A stretch of DNA of 64,000 nt from Ifrita kowaldi. Taxonomy: Eukaryota > Chordata > Aves > Passeriformes > Cinclosomatidae. The position numbers and the translations under genes were made by a program. The notes under the pieces are model-generated. The model was given only the letters and a program-made list of their open reading frames with translations. It had not been told where the DNA came from and made no database searches. Numbering within the stretch: position 1 is the stretch's first letter; each line of letters opens with the position of its first letter. The stretch lies in contig VZRS01014884.1 of NCBI GenBank assembly GCA_013398055.1, positions 731,926 to 795,925 of the forward strand, read 5' to 3'. Shown here piece after piece: positions 12,437-25,400 of this stretch.

Positions 12437-13212
12437 CTAATTCTGCTTACAGAAAGGCAGCTTAAGTTATACTGTTTCTTAAATCAAAGTTCTAAGGCTT
12501 AATGGCAATTCTAATTAGACACAAAAGTGACAGTAGCCTGTTTGCCAGAAAATATTTTACACAGACAAATCCTGTCCCTCACTGCTACTTTAAAAAGAAC
12601 CAGTGATGAGAGCTGGAGACATGTATCTAGTTAGTCAGATAAAGATAGCAACTCATCATGTATCAAGCCAAAATTCAATCAAATATTGCATATTCTTCCT
12701 CACAGAAACACAGATTGCCATAAGGAGGTTCTGGTGCATTGTAGTAACCCCCTGCCATGTAACTATGAGCCTATATGGGCAGGCTTATTATCCAACTTGC
12801 TTCAGTGTAAGCATTTTCCTTCCTCAACCCTGTTGTATGCTTTTCAGTGGGAAGAAAAGTTGACTGCCCACAGCACAACGTAGAGAAGCAAAGAAGATTC
12901 ATTTCCTTACTCCAGAGGCAAGCAACAGAGTGAGAGAGAACCCCTCACCATGGAAATAGCCAGCCACTCGCAGTATGCTGCAGGAACTCCCACCAACCAG
13001 AGAGCACGGGCATTGATTACAATGGTTACACCCTTTCATCAGACCAAGACCACGCAAATGCAGAGACAAAACCAGAAATGCAACCTAGCAAATGTTACTT
13101 GGGCTTACTGCTGACTGCTAAAGTGATGTCAGATGTGTCTCCTCGGGTATATTTGCCTTGTAAGAATATATTGGAAAGAAACCAAATGAAAGGGTTGAGT
13201 AAGTTCTTAGAA
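12437..13212. other. No gene seen
   Basis: AT-rich spacer leading into a CR1 copy. No splice-bounded segment or repeat can be supported. Confidence 0.5.
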
Positions 13213-13452
13213 GCATAGAATTATTTGGGTTGGAAAGGACCTTAAAGATCATCTAGTTCCAACCCCCCTGCCAGGGACAGAGACACCTTCCATTAGATCA
13301 GATTGCTCAGGGCCCCATCCAACCTGACTTTGAACACTGCCAGGGATGGGGCACCCACAGCTTCTCTGGGCAACCTGTGCCAGTGTCTCACCATCCTCAC
13401 AGCAAAGAATTTCTTCCTGATATCTAATCTAAACCTGCCCTCTGTCAGCTGG
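13213..13452 (-). mobile_element. CR1 LINE, 5'-truncated copy
   Basis: About 240 bases match the reverse complement of the bird CR1 3' region in order. They comprise CATAGAATTATTTGGGTTGG, the AAAGGACCTTAAAGATCATC block, GGGACAGAGACACCTTCCA, GATGGGGCACCCACAGCTTC, CTCTGGGCAACCTGTGCCAG and AAGAATTTCTTCCTGATATC. The sense strand is minus, with the 3' end at the low-coordinate side. Similarity is good, so this is one of the younger copies here. It carries only the 3' tail and no intact reverse-transcriptase frame. Confidence 0.92.
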
Positions 13453-14337
13453 CTCAGAGTATGGCCATATATTATTTACCTGCACTTCTGTAGTACCTTG
13501 CCAATGTGGTGAAGAGGTGATTTATGGCAAGAGAAGTAGGTATTATACAATAAAAAAGAAAGTAGTCTGGCTTGGGTGAGGAAGGGAGAGTTAAATCCAA
13601 CTCTACTTGGAACCAAGAAGTCTACCATCCCACACAGGGAATATTTTATTTATGAGGTAGTGAGGAAGCAAAGAAAAGAAAAAATGCAAATTGTTTACCC
13701 TTGGAAATGAGGGATCCAGTGGGATTAGTTCCCCATTCCCAAAGCCTAGAGAGAGTTCAGATAATTTAAACAGGGCTTCAGATGTACTAAGTGTGAAAGA
13801 GGGTCAGAATATTTCTAAATGGTTTTCCCAGAGCCTTGTACACCTATCTTACAAGGACAGAGCATAGTGTTTGTTTTAAAGCACATCAAGGAGTTGAAGC
13901 TAACAAGTCACACTTTACAATAAATGTTTCTCTCATTACATTAAGTCCATCTCTCTTAGCACAGCATAGGAATGGGTAACAGTCAAGGCTGATTTTAGCA
14001 TTCTCCTCTCACTCCCACTGAAAAGGCACAGAGGTGGGCCCACTCAGATGGTGGAGCAGCTGTATTCCTGGATCTTGGTCCTTGGAGAAGAGGCAGACTG
14101 ATATAACAGCCCTAAAAGAGGGATGTTTACTCAAAGCAGAGCTACTCTTGAAAGCTTCAAGTGGACACTCACTTAGTACAACCACACATAAGAGGGAGGT
14201 GAATCAAAGTCAACAGGCTTCAATGAAAAATAAACAAGGAGCAAAGGAAACAGCAATCATACCAATAAACAACTACTGACAAAGTTTGACCCAGTATTAT
14301 TGAATAACTTCAGTATTCAAAATGAAATATTACTTAC
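13453..14337. other. No gene seen
   Basis: AT-rich to mixed sequence after the CR1 copy. A + frame of 81 codons (14034-14279) has chance-level length. Nothing else can be supported. Confidence 0.5.
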
Positions 14338-14414
14338 AGCATGGAATCTTGTTTATTGTAAAGAGCTGAAGCATCAAGCTGACTAGAAGAATGCTCAAAA
14401 CCAATTCCAGAAAG
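14338..14414 (-). CDS. Candidate internal coding exon, gene unknown
   Basis: On the minus strand a pyrimidine-rich acceptor (ATTTGTCTTGGTTCAG) precedes 14414, and a strong donor (GTAAGTAAT) follows 14338. The 77 bases between are open in one frame for 25 codons plus two bases and include residues GIGFEHSSSQLDASALYNKQ. The frame starts in phase 0. This agrees with the next candidate upstream on the minus strand (15502-15618), which ends in phase 0, giving an intron of about 1.1 kb. I do not recognise the protein. A chance open frame of this length is possible. Confidence 0.3.
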
Positions 14415-15501
14415 CTGAACCAAGACAAATTTTACTTTGAGTGGCATCCTTACATATCCTTCCAGAGTCAGAGACTCGAACAATAATAACTCCTAATGAA
14501 TCCTACTGGTTACGCTATCTCATATGTCAGATATGCTACAACCTCCCTCGGACATTCTGCACAGCTGAGCTGTAGCAGTCAGGCTCAGCTAAGCCTGTAT
14601 CCCACAGAACTGCACCAACAGAGCTGATGGGTTTTAAGCTGCCATTCTCCTAACTCTTTATCATTCTTCTTGCCATCTCTGCTGCCTGTAAAGCTGCATG
14701 GTCAACACCAGGTAGGAGAACAACCTTTCTCCATACTCACTGTGCATACAGTACATGCACTGGTCACAGTGATGAATGTTGGAATGGGAAAGGGACAAAA
14801 GCAGTGACATTAACCTTCCCTGCAGACAGTCTTTACTTTCTCCTTTCCTATGCCAAGATGCCCTCTGAACAGGAGCTCCATCATGCTAGAAGCTGTGTCA
14901 TGAGAGTTAAAAACAGGGTCTTGTAAGTTATGCACATCTCACTAATACATCACTCGGCTCCAGTGCTGTTCTGACTCAGTCTGGGTTTCCCATACAGTCA
15001 GAAAGATCACTAAATGTTAGATTACATGGGGGGCAAAAGCAGTTTCTTAAGAAACACAAATGTAAGCACTGAATAAAATTTATGGAAGATTCATAGCTGC
15101 ACTATCAACTCACATCCACACACAAAAAGATACTGCAAATAGTTATTTTTGCAGCCTCCTCCTCATGAATTTCTGCTAGAATCCTTGTAATTTGCTCTGC
15201 TTATTAGAAGAAGCCACATCAGAGTCAGTTTGAAAGTGAAAAGCAAATATATACATACCCAAGCATGTATGATGAGAGACTACAGCACATATTCAGCTGC
15301 TTCATTCTGCAAAGCAGCAAGTTCACTGCTGGGCCCACAAAGGAAAACTCCATCTCTGGTAACACCAATCACCTTTCCTCAGGCTTCAGCCCCAATTCTG
15401 GTGACGACTATACAGTAAGGCAACACTCACAGACTTCATTAAATGCTACTTCTTTAGCTATGTCAAGGAAAATGGTTTCTATACCACTGATCTAAAAGCA
15501 C
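14415..15501. other. Putative intron between two candidate exons
   Basis: AT-rich sequence with no repeat family that I can name. It would be the intron joining 15502-15618 to 14338-14414 if those exons are real. Confidence 0.35.
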
Positions 15502-15618
15502 CTGATTCAAATTAACCAACTCTTTATTTGGAGGGCGGTTGTGTCCCAGAGGAATCTTATCAATTCCACTTCTCGCCTTCACGAAAGACAGCAAAGAATA
15601 TGCTTTGTTAGTGCCACA
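15502..15618 (-). CDS. Candidate internal coding exon, gene unknown
   Basis: A very good minus-strand acceptor (TTTAATTTGTTTTCAG) opens at 15618. The following 117 bases form exactly 39 codons in the only open frame and contain residues NKAYSLLSFVKARSGIDKIP and GHNRPPNKELVNLNQ. The segment retains three CG dinucleotides, unlike its surroundings, which favours coding. It ends CAG|GTGCTT at 15502, a usable but weak donor. An in-frame stop follows within 15 codons if the donor is not used. Its neighbour is the 14338-14414 candidate in matching phase. I cannot name the protein. It would belong to a leftward gene that may start at the 25.2 kb CpG island. Confidence 0.4.
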
Positions 15619-18600
15619 CTGAAAACAAATTAAAGTGAAAACACAACTGCTTCAGAGGCAGGTATTCTGACAACTACATAATTTTTCTCATAAGCTTTTC
15701 CCATAAATTTGAAAAAGTTGGTTCCAGTGCATTCAAGTAATTAAAAGCATCACTCAGTTATGTGTAAGTCAACAACCTGCAGGTAATAGAAACCACAAAG
15801 AAACTGGAAGCCAATTGGATCAACTGAGAGATTGAGTATTTTTACTGCTTTGAAAAATAGCCTCCAGCTGCAACTGAAAAATGCCTGAAGTACAAGGATC
15901 TTTGTTCTTCTCCTGTCACATTCAAGAATTCAGCATCAAGCTATGCTTTACTTCCTTTGTCCTGAACTATCCTGGCTCTTATATAAAGTGACAGATTGTG
16001 CACAGATGAATTATCATTCTGGGTACACTAGAATGTCAGATACAGGCAAATTTTAACATTTAATGAAACAAAAAACAAGATTTCATGCACGATGGCATTA
16101 GGGTACCTAGGTTCTCTCCCACCCATAGCTCTTACGTCCAAAGGAGAGGAGGGAGCCTATTTCAAGATTCTTAATTTGTGGTACTCCTTGACAGTTTTGC
16201 TTTTAAAAAAAAATAAATTAAAAAATACATCAGCCAAGTTTAAATCCAACCTGTAAGTGAATGAATCTGGCATTCATCCAGAAGAATTTACTGTTAATGT
16301 CAGTCCGAATGAAGTGTAGCAAGCACTTCAGCCCAAATTCCTCAGCATGTCACACATCACTGATTGAGTTGCCATACCTTCACGGGGTAAACACTTAGTA
16401 GGTTCACTTTCCACATTCTATAGAGGACTTCAGACACTTTGAATAATGCAGACTTCACCATAAGACAAAGCAGAAAACAAAGCCAACCTTTAGACTATGG
16501 ACATAAAGCACCCTATGGTAACAACCATCAATTTTGACATGATGCAACAAATCAAGAATAAATTTAAAATTTGGATGTGCCTATGAGTGCTTGATAAAGC
16601 AGAAAATATACCAGGCATTCAAGCTCTTCTGGAAACTTTAAAGTCACAAACATGCAATCCTTAAGATGTTTAAGGGTTAAAAAATACTTTACAAATACAG
16701 CAAAGAAACCTTTATATGAAGTTACAGTGCTTACTGTCACAGGACATGTCCCATACACGATTTGCATCCTAACCTACAGGATTTTTAATGCCTTCTTACC
16801 TTGTACCCTCCTATTTTAAATCAATCTTTATGGAGTGCTTTGGCACAGGGATTTTGCAAGGCTGCTAGTCAGCAACAGCAGCACACAAAAACTGAAACTG
16901 ACTCCAGAAAATATTAGAACTCATCAGTAAAGCAATGCTTGCCATATTATCAAAGGAAATCATTTTGACAGCAAGAAAAGGTAAAAAGCACCAAAAAAAA
17001 CTGTTAAAAGACATCTGCACTGCAGTGAAAACCAAAGCACTGAAGTGAAAGACAAGAACATGGACAACAAATCGGGAAGTATTTCATTCCCAAATGCTAG
17101 CAGCCAAAATCACTGCTGTACTTCTGCTATCTTCATATTGTGAATGGCTAATGAAGTACAGTTAGAGGAGATAGCTTCCAGTCCATCATTAAGCAATTTA
17201 AAAAGAAGCATTTAGCTATTAACATCCTAACTGAACATCTGAGGAATTTTCATATACATCCCTCATAGTCATCACCAAGCGACACCAAAGGCATGGCTTT
17301 CACTTACACAGAGATAAGCACTACAGTCACACATACTTAGCCTGTTAGTTTACACTCCATTTTTATTTTCATCTTGGTACCCCTACATATACTGCTGAAA
17401 AGCAAATCCTTCCTGTGTGAAAGAGCAAGAAACACAGGGAAGATCTCACTGGATCTGAAACATCCATTTAGCCTGGGAGCCACCTCAAGGCATAGCCAGA
17501 GGCAGATGTTTAGGCGAGAACCCAAAAACACTGGCAGATAAATGCAACTTTCCTACAGTATCCTCCAACCTGTCAGTAACCAGCAGCTTGAGGAGTTCCT
17601 GCACAAGAAGAAGTAACTTAAGTGTTTAATGATGCAAGAGAATCTTCTTCCAAGAACTCGTCCATTTGTTTTCCCTTCAAGAAATTACTTACATCACATA
17701 GCTCTGAAGTTATTGTAAAATTCTGGTTGGTTAATTCTGAGTTAATTATCCAGGGAAGAGACCTTTTTTAAACTATCAAATATGAAGCATCGATCATCCT
17801 GGCTCCTAAAGAGATATGATTTTGAATCCCAAGAGCAGTCCTATTTAAGGACACACATTAGAAGCACCTGGAAACCAGCACAAGCATGAAGGAGCAGCCA
17901 CACAAGTCAGTCTTCTCCAATGAACCATCTGCCAGTGAGGGCTTTCCATTCCACTAACTGAAAGTCACTGAACTTCTGTCATTTAACCATACAAAAGAGC
18001 AAATGTCATCAAAGCATATTCAAACTGTGGAACTCCGTCAGCATTGATACTGAACATGTATTGCCAATTAGAATAGTTACTGGTTACTGCTTTTTGTACT
18101 GTGGACATGAGTAAAATAAGATTAAGCCTACAGGGGACAAGCCCAGTAGCTCTTCCACTTCTACAAGTAAGGCATCTCTCTACCCTGGCTATGCTTTGTT
18201 ATCCTAATCTAAAGTGAGTGCTCCTTTCCTTTGCTGTAGCACCTGCAAAACACAAACCAGCAGAATCTCTGATTAACAAGAAGCCTGATGATCATGAACT
18301 GACACAGCACAGTAACAGCAGCTCAGCAGTTTTTGCTGCAAGGGACTGTCAATTTATTTTGCATCTTACATCAGCTGAACACAAAATTTAAAATGAAGGA
18401 TTTGCAGACATTCAGCCAGACTGGAGGGGAAGGAACCCTGTCCCCCAAAACGCATTTGGTGGTGTTGGCATTTAACTGACGCATACGAGAGAGAACTTGA
18501 GAATACTATGAAGTTGTAGTTGTAGCCAGTCGTACAATCCATGGAATGGAGTCTCACAGTTTCAACAGACAAATGCACCATGAAGAAAGACTCAGAGCTT

Positions 18601-19318
18601 CCTATTGAAAAGGGTCATCCAAAACCTTCACACAAAAATTGCAGAATAAATCTCTGTCCTGCCCAAACCTCCAAGCAGAGATTCATTACTAGGTGTGAGC
18701 TAACAGGAACCAGTTACAGCTATGCTTATGATATTCTTCCTCAGTAATACTGGAGCTTTATGAAACTAAATTACAGCAGACATTCCTTATGCATTTAGTG
18801 ACATGCATATTAAAGGAGTAAATTAAAGATTTAGAATAATGTAGTTCTAACCATTATCAAGACAGGAAAATTTGGGGGAAGATAGCTGTAGAGTTCAAAA
18901 TTCTTCCTTTCTTTCAGATTCCAGAGAGCAGCCTGTACTCAAGCAGCAGTTCAGGCCCAATAAGCTTTGGGAGACATAAGGCTACCATCTTATTTTTAAC
19001 AAGTCAGCCTGTTTAAAAAAGGAGGCAAGTAGAACATCACCTCTGAGACACTGCAAAGCATCAATTCATACAGGAGTAACCACACCCTTTTGGTATCACG
19101 AGTACAGCAGTTCTAACATGGCCCTCACTGCACTAAGCAAGCTGCAGAGACCACACGGACTGGGGCTCTCTGCCATGCCAAGTATTTTTCCATGGAAGGA
19201 ACAATGCTTTGTTATCCTGCGTCTCTTCTTCAATTAGGCCAGAAATTCTGCAAGGCAAGATCTCGCTAAAAAGTGATTTTCTGATGTTTAAACCAGAATA
19301 AAGCCCTCCAGTAACACA
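15619..19318. other. Intron-like sequence with unconfirmed splice-like segments
   Basis: AT-rich. A 64-base minus-strand segment (16136-16199) has a strong acceptor and donor and one open frame, but its phase does not join to the 15502-15618 candidate. A 39-base segment (16735-16773) ends at a good donor. A very strong splice pair near 16801-16848 has stops in all frames. This shows that splice-site matches alone do not prove exons here. Confidence 0.4.
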
Positions 19319-19548
19319 TCACTTCCCAAGAGAAGGCCACTCCACCAGGCCCAAGCATTGGGCTCCTGCAGGACCCCAGGACCTCTTATGAGCAGCACAA
19401 GGCGAGTGCTGAACATGCAGAAGAAAGAAGGGTGTAACTTGCTGATGAAACTGAAACTTTGGGGCCTGACAAGTGTTCTGTGTGTTATCTGTTCTTGTAC
19501 AAATGACTTCCATCATGCTGCAAAAGCTACTGAAATGCTTGAAGAGGT

Positions 19549-22500
19549 TTGACAGGAAAACAGCATCAACAAAGTAATACCACAGGTGGCCAACTAAATA
19601 CCTTGCCATTTTGAGACACTGATACCACACAGGTCTTTTCCTGTAATGAATCCCATCAGTGGCCCACCCGAAATGATTAAGCTACACTAGTTCAAGTGTC
19701 AACAACACCCTAACATTAAGCATTAGCTCCTTTAGCAGGCACTGGAAGAGAGCACTAGTCCTACACTTCATTGTTTTTACTGTGAACATGTAACTCTTAC
19801 CCTGTATCTATTCTGGTATACTTCTAAAACTGATTGCCTTTGCCAGTGTTAATTTCTGAAAGTCACCACCTTCAATTTTCTTATCTGGCTATGTAACAAC
19901 AGCCAGCAATTCTGAAATTAGCTGCTTCTGACAAAGCATTTTCTTCAGAGACCTTCTGAACTATATTTTTATTTCTTCCCTTATCAGTCAGAAGCACAGA
20001 ATGTGACAACATTGCAGATGCGCTGAAATGCCCCTCAAGCCAGAAACTGTGACTTCAGTTCCATAGCCAGTAATTATCAGTGATTTTCTTGAATTTAATT
20101 GCTCTAATCAGGTGAGAAAAAAACTATGAAGGTTATTTGGGAGACCAAAATAAGCATTTGAAAGAGTATCACTGCATCTCAGAGGAAGAAAGATTATTTT
20201 TACACACACCATAATTGAGACTGAGAAATGTATTTATAATGAAATTAAATATTAAATAACAGAACCATCAAAAAACCATCGAACTGCAGATTTGGAAACT
20301 AGAAAAACATGTCAGTGAACTAAAGAAAGATGTAACAGTAAGAAGCAAAGAGTAGAAATAAAAAGGCAAGTGGAAGCAGGGAAGAAAGAGGGAGAAAAAG
20401 TAGTCAGAGCAAGCCAGTTAGGAGAGCAAAGCATTAAAGAGAGAAAGGTCAGGAACTGCATGAGGGAGCGAAGAGGATAAAGGAGTTATTGGCTAAAAAT
20501 ACTCAAAAGAAAGGTAACAGCAGATGTTATTTTTTTGGTACATTTAAAACAACATCTGAAAAACAGAAACAGCATTTCTGGAAATGCCACATTTTTCAAG
20601 AAAAAAAAAGAAATATAGGAAGGGAAGAATTAAGAAACTAAATCTACAGCAAGCAGCTGCCAAAACCCTGCAGTTTCTCTTGGCAGACCAGCACTTCCAC
20701 TGATAACCCAATGCTATGGCATCACTGTCTTATGACGACAACTTTTAGAAAAGAGGAAGAAAAAGGGAAGAAAAAAATTTAGACGTTTCAGATTCTCAAT
20801 CTCCCTTTTCCACGTACATAAGCAAAAACATCCAGCCTGTGACAACTCTCTCCTTAGTTTATGCTCCAAATAACAGTGTACTAGAGAAATGCTTTAACCT
20901 AAAGCACCGGAAGCAAACCAGTTACATTAGCCAAGACCTTTACATGGCTCATCTTACCGCTCTGGAAAGGGCTAAGATGATAATGCTAGGGTAGCACCCT
21001 CCAAAATGATGCATCCAGCCCTGAACTGTGCTGTCCTGCCTTTTGCAACCACGCACCAAAATGCCTCCACCACGCAGGACATCCTGCCAGGGGCACTGCA
21101 GCTCAGCCACGCACCAGCAGCCCCTGGTGTAGCCAGCACAGCAGCTGCCCTTCAGTGCAGGTTGGTTAAACACCATCCAAAGCAAAAACCCAGCCTACAT
21201 CCATCTTTCCACAATCACAACCGATTCGGTCACCACATGCATGAGGATTTTTTAGGAGAGCAGCATTCTCACGTGAGCTCTGAACAATACGCTGCTTTTT
21301 TCACTCCTCTTCAGAGGACAGGCATTTTGAGTGGGAAGGACAGATAGATGGATGTATGCAATGCCAGCTTATTGACCTTTGTGCATTTCATCTGTAGCTA
21401 ATAATGGCTAACACTTCATACTGTTCACTGAAAAATGCACCAGAAGTGGAGAGGATGATGGCTTCTAAATGTATTCCAAAAACTCTCTGTACTTCTGGCT
21501 TCTGAATATCAATCTATCAAGTCAAAAGAACCAAGAGTTCTTGTTTCCAAGGTGCTAGGGGGAACGAAACAAAAACCCAAAAACAATCAAAGTTTATTAC
21601 TTTCCCCTTTGGTGAACAGTTCAACATCCCATTAAACATTTGCAGTGATCTCTATCAGTACATACATACTGATCTAAGTCCAAAGATGTAAGTAACCTGC
21701 TCAGCATTCATGGCAACAGGCCTTCCATTGACAAAGGCTGAACTTTACATGTTTTCATAAAAGGCACGAATGCAGCTAACAAGACAAGTTGGATAGCATT
21801 TCTTTACTCTCACTCCATTCCACTGTGGTATTTCACAATGGACTCCAACTAACTGCCATGAAAGGTTCGCCTGCTTCATCCTGCCCACATGTTTTTGCCT
21901 TGTCCTCTTCACTGGATCCAAAGGAAAACCAAAAATTACTACCTGCTACTCCATGTGAACAATATAAAAGTGAAGGCAGAAATTAGTGCCTAGCAGAGTG
22001 GGAAAAGTGAGACTGTATAAACATTTTTCTTTCTAGGCTGCTTTCACCCTCCTTACACATACGCCAACTCCATCATGAGCATAAGGTCTTTCAGGAACCA
22101 CCAGGCAGGATATGCTACCTCCAAAATGCAAATATGAAATTTTGTTACTGTCTGTCTGGATATTTTATTGTTGTTAAAGGTGGGGAAGGAATAAGAAAGA
22201 GCAAATAAGGAAATAAAAACCCCGGCTAATTATCTTTTCTAAAGATGCACATCATGGCAGTAGCATTTCCCTTTCCCAGTCTACAGCTGTGTGGCATGTC
22301 TGATTCAAGATTCATTGCACACTGCCAAGCAAAGGGCACGCTCAGTAAATACAGATACAAACAGACAGGTATTTACCTGTGTCAGAAGTTTATCAGAGCA
22401 GTTGAAGAACCACATTCCAAAGAAGATAAGTAGGCAGGCAGAAATGACAGAAGAAGAGAGGAAAAAAAAAATCTCAATTATAATCCAAGTTATCATATTA

Positions 22501-25149
22501 AGAGACAGACAACAGCAAGTACAATTAACATTAAACCTGTTATTTCAGGGTCACTCAAGAAGTGACTGAATCACTTGTGCCTAGGAAGAGAGAGGTGTTG
22601 ACACAGATACAACATTATCCAATTATTTTATTCAAAAGTATTATTAGAGTAATGGATTTGTCACATGTGACTGTGTGTGGTCCATTCAAAGGCACCCTGC
22701 AAGGGAAGTGCACGGTTAAAAAAAAGGTCTGCTTGCAAGCTTAGTAAAAGTAATTCACATATTGGATACCAAGCAGTGTTTCTAAAGTTCACTTTAGCAC
22801 AAAGTTAGATGTCTAGAGGATAGCACCCAGGGTCACTGCCTTTTCTCCACTAATCACAGAAACAAGCAGGATGAATATCCTGAGCTAAAGTGAGCATTTA
22901 TAAATATCCTTCCCTCCTATAAAGCAAATTTTTCAGTGGCCAGCATAACACTGAAGGAAAGCTCATAAAGCAAAAAAAGCACAAGCACACAAAAACACCC
23001 AAAGTCATGACAGAATTCTGGTAGCTAAAATCTATTATGCACAGCAACTACTGGCACTACGACTTTACAAGGTTACTCAACTGAAGCCCTTACTGGAAAG
23101 GATTTTAGTAGCACCTTTTGTATTCCTGTGCTGGCTTCTGAGCCCATCCATTTCTCCATTCCCACCTCTCTGTATTCTTTTCTCTATTCTTTCAGGTACT
23201 TTTCCCTTTGGTTTACCAAACTGGCACATAGCAAACCTTCCAGGTGTTCTCCTTTCCCCTATTCCCAGAAGACACAGTTGGCAATGAAGTTCCAAGCATG
23301 AGGGAAGCGTATGAAGATGGGTACAAGGTGAAGGCAATAGATACCAAGCATACATAATTAATCTGAGCTGCAGATGTCTCAGTAGAGAATGCAGAGTCTT
23401 GTAGCACACCATATTGTAAGGAAAGCTGAAACCCACAGCAGACACAAAAAGGTCAATCTGGCACCTTTAAGAAAGCCATAGATAACAAGATTAATTAAAA
23501 AAAAAAACAAACCACAAGGAAAATCATTATATATTATCCTAAGTTGCATGGACTAACCTTAAAACCATTTTAGCTTCAGATATTTTTGCATTTATTTCAA
23601 CAGCTCAAAATGTAGCAACTCCCATTGAAGATGAAAAAAGATTATGATTTTTTAAGATTTGAACTTTTGCTCAATTACACAGCAAAAGGTATCTTAAGAA
23701 ACTGGAACATTACCATCTTATTGCTGCTTTAGCATTTGGCCCAATTGTTTTCTTGCCACCCTGAATTAAGAGAAAATTAGATAGTTTTCAGTCTCAAATT
23801 GCCACTCATGCATAAAATAAAATTTTTACTAGGATTAAAAGGTATTCTAGATTTTTTTTTTTAAAGCAAATGGTTACTCAGGCTGATTTGAAACTCCCTT
23901 CACCAGTTAGGTGCCTGCTTTTTTCTTCAAAGGCCCTATTGTATAATAATTCAACTGCCTATGAAACACTCATATCCATACAAAAAGCATAAAAGACATA
24001 TAATCCATTTTTGCAACAAACACTCCTCTCTGTTTTATTTTACTTCTGCACCAACTTAGAGCAAGACGAAGCTGCCACTAATATCAGCATTACAAGTAGG
24101 TATCTAAAATAGAAATGCAGCTTTTCTAAAAAAAAAACCCAAAACACAAACAGAAAACCAACCAAACGAAAAACCCAAACAAAATCCCCTTAAACAACAA
24201 GAAGCTATCCTGTGACCATGTGCATAATGTAGTGCTTGGAGAAAAGCAAAGAGCTCACATAGATTTTTGAACTTCCCATACAGCACTCTGAGCCCAAAAA
24301 GAGGAATTAAAAGAGCATAATGCTTGCTTGCATAACGAGAAATTCCCCACTCTCAGTGCAGGAAGGCTCAGTGTTATCACCACCAACCCTGCCCCTGGAG
24401 GGCTCCTTATACGTGGAATTATCTGTTACAGTCATGCTAAGACAGAAAAGCCTCCCTTGTTTATTACTGGGAACTCAAACAAGAAAGATATAAAGTGTAA
24501 ATACAGGTATAGACCATTCACTATTTTTCTCCTAAGCTTCATACAACTTGGGAGTTATTCAACCACTGCAATAACAAAGGATACCTTCAGAATACCGTAC
24601 CTGAGCAAAATTTATTCTAAAACACCACACTGCTGACACTGCAGACTCAGCTGAACACCCTGCCGTGGCAGCTTTACAGCTTTTTCTGCCTTTCCTTCCT
24701 TCAATGCTTCCCTCCTTTTAGGGTCTGTGGGCTTGGAGAGGCAGATGCTTCTCTGGTCAGACACACAGCTTTCTTGCAGAGGTCAGGTAAGCCCCTAGTG
24801 ACAACTTTGCCCCAGAAGTCTAGCTCCAAGCATCTCTTAAGTTAAAAGCTGAATCGAGGTGAAATTTAAACAGACAATACCGGACTAGAACTCTGCAGAA
24901 TCAATCTATAAGAAGGTGGAATAGTCGCCATGATACATAAATGCAAAAAGCAACCTTAATGCTATTAACTACCTCCACCAACTCCGTCCTCCCACGAAAT
25001 CCATATTTAAGGTCAGTGGAAAGCTCTGCCTAACTTACTGAGTGCATTTCACAACTGTCATGTATAATCACAAGACGCATTCTTGTGGACCACCACTGTC
25101 CCTTGCCCTGACCCACGCCCCACTAATTTTAACTACTGTTAGCTTGGCC
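19549..25149. other. Intron-like or intergenic sequence, no supported gene
   Basis: AT-rich, containing the purine tract near 20.4 kb and a more GC-balanced patch at about 20.95-21.35 kb. That patch has open frames on both strands (113 codons on + and 78 on -), neither with a recognisable domain. A minus-strand stretch at 22378-22500 has an unusually long pyrimidine run. Donor-like sites near 24600 follow the CpG island on its minus-strand downstream side. Confidence 0.4.
20325..20487. repeat. Purine-rich tract
   Basis: The + strand is almost entirely A and G for roughly 160 bases. The core at 20372-20400 has a single pyrimidine. The minus strand is the matching polypyrimidine run. No clear repeat unit is visible. 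Mirror-type purine tracts can adopt triplex forms, but no mirror symmetry was established. Confidence 0.6.
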
Positions 25150-25400
25150 AGATGTGGATTCCGCTTCATTTCCGACGCGCAGCACGAGTCGTTTCCCCTG
25201 GGTGCATTAACGCGACGCGATTCGGAGCAGCCGAGCCTGATCCCCGCCGGTTATTTAAGGACACCGCGGCCGCCCGGGCGCTGCGCAGGGACGGAGAGGA
25301 GGCGGCGGTGGCTCAGCCGCGCCACCTGCCGGCCGCGCCCGNCATCGCACACCTGCTGCAGACAAGTAACTACACACAGAAACCGTAAGACACACACACA
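25150..25400. promoter_or_regulatory. Internal CpG island, probable promoter
   Basis: About 250 bases rich in CG (ACGCGACGCG, GCGGCCGCCCGGGCGCTGCG, GAGGCGGCGGTGG) sit inside AT-rich sequence. A TTATTTAAG element at 25251 resembles a TATA box in AT content only. One base (25342) is N. Candidate minus-strand exons at lower coordinates suggest a leftward gene starting here. Rightward or two-way transcription cannot be excluded. No start codon context identifies a protein. Confidence 0.55.

Noticed and set aside
16801..16848. Excellent minus-strand acceptor and donor pair
   Set aside because: All three frames contain stops, so it is not a coding exon. It is kept only as a warning that good splice motifs occur here by chance.
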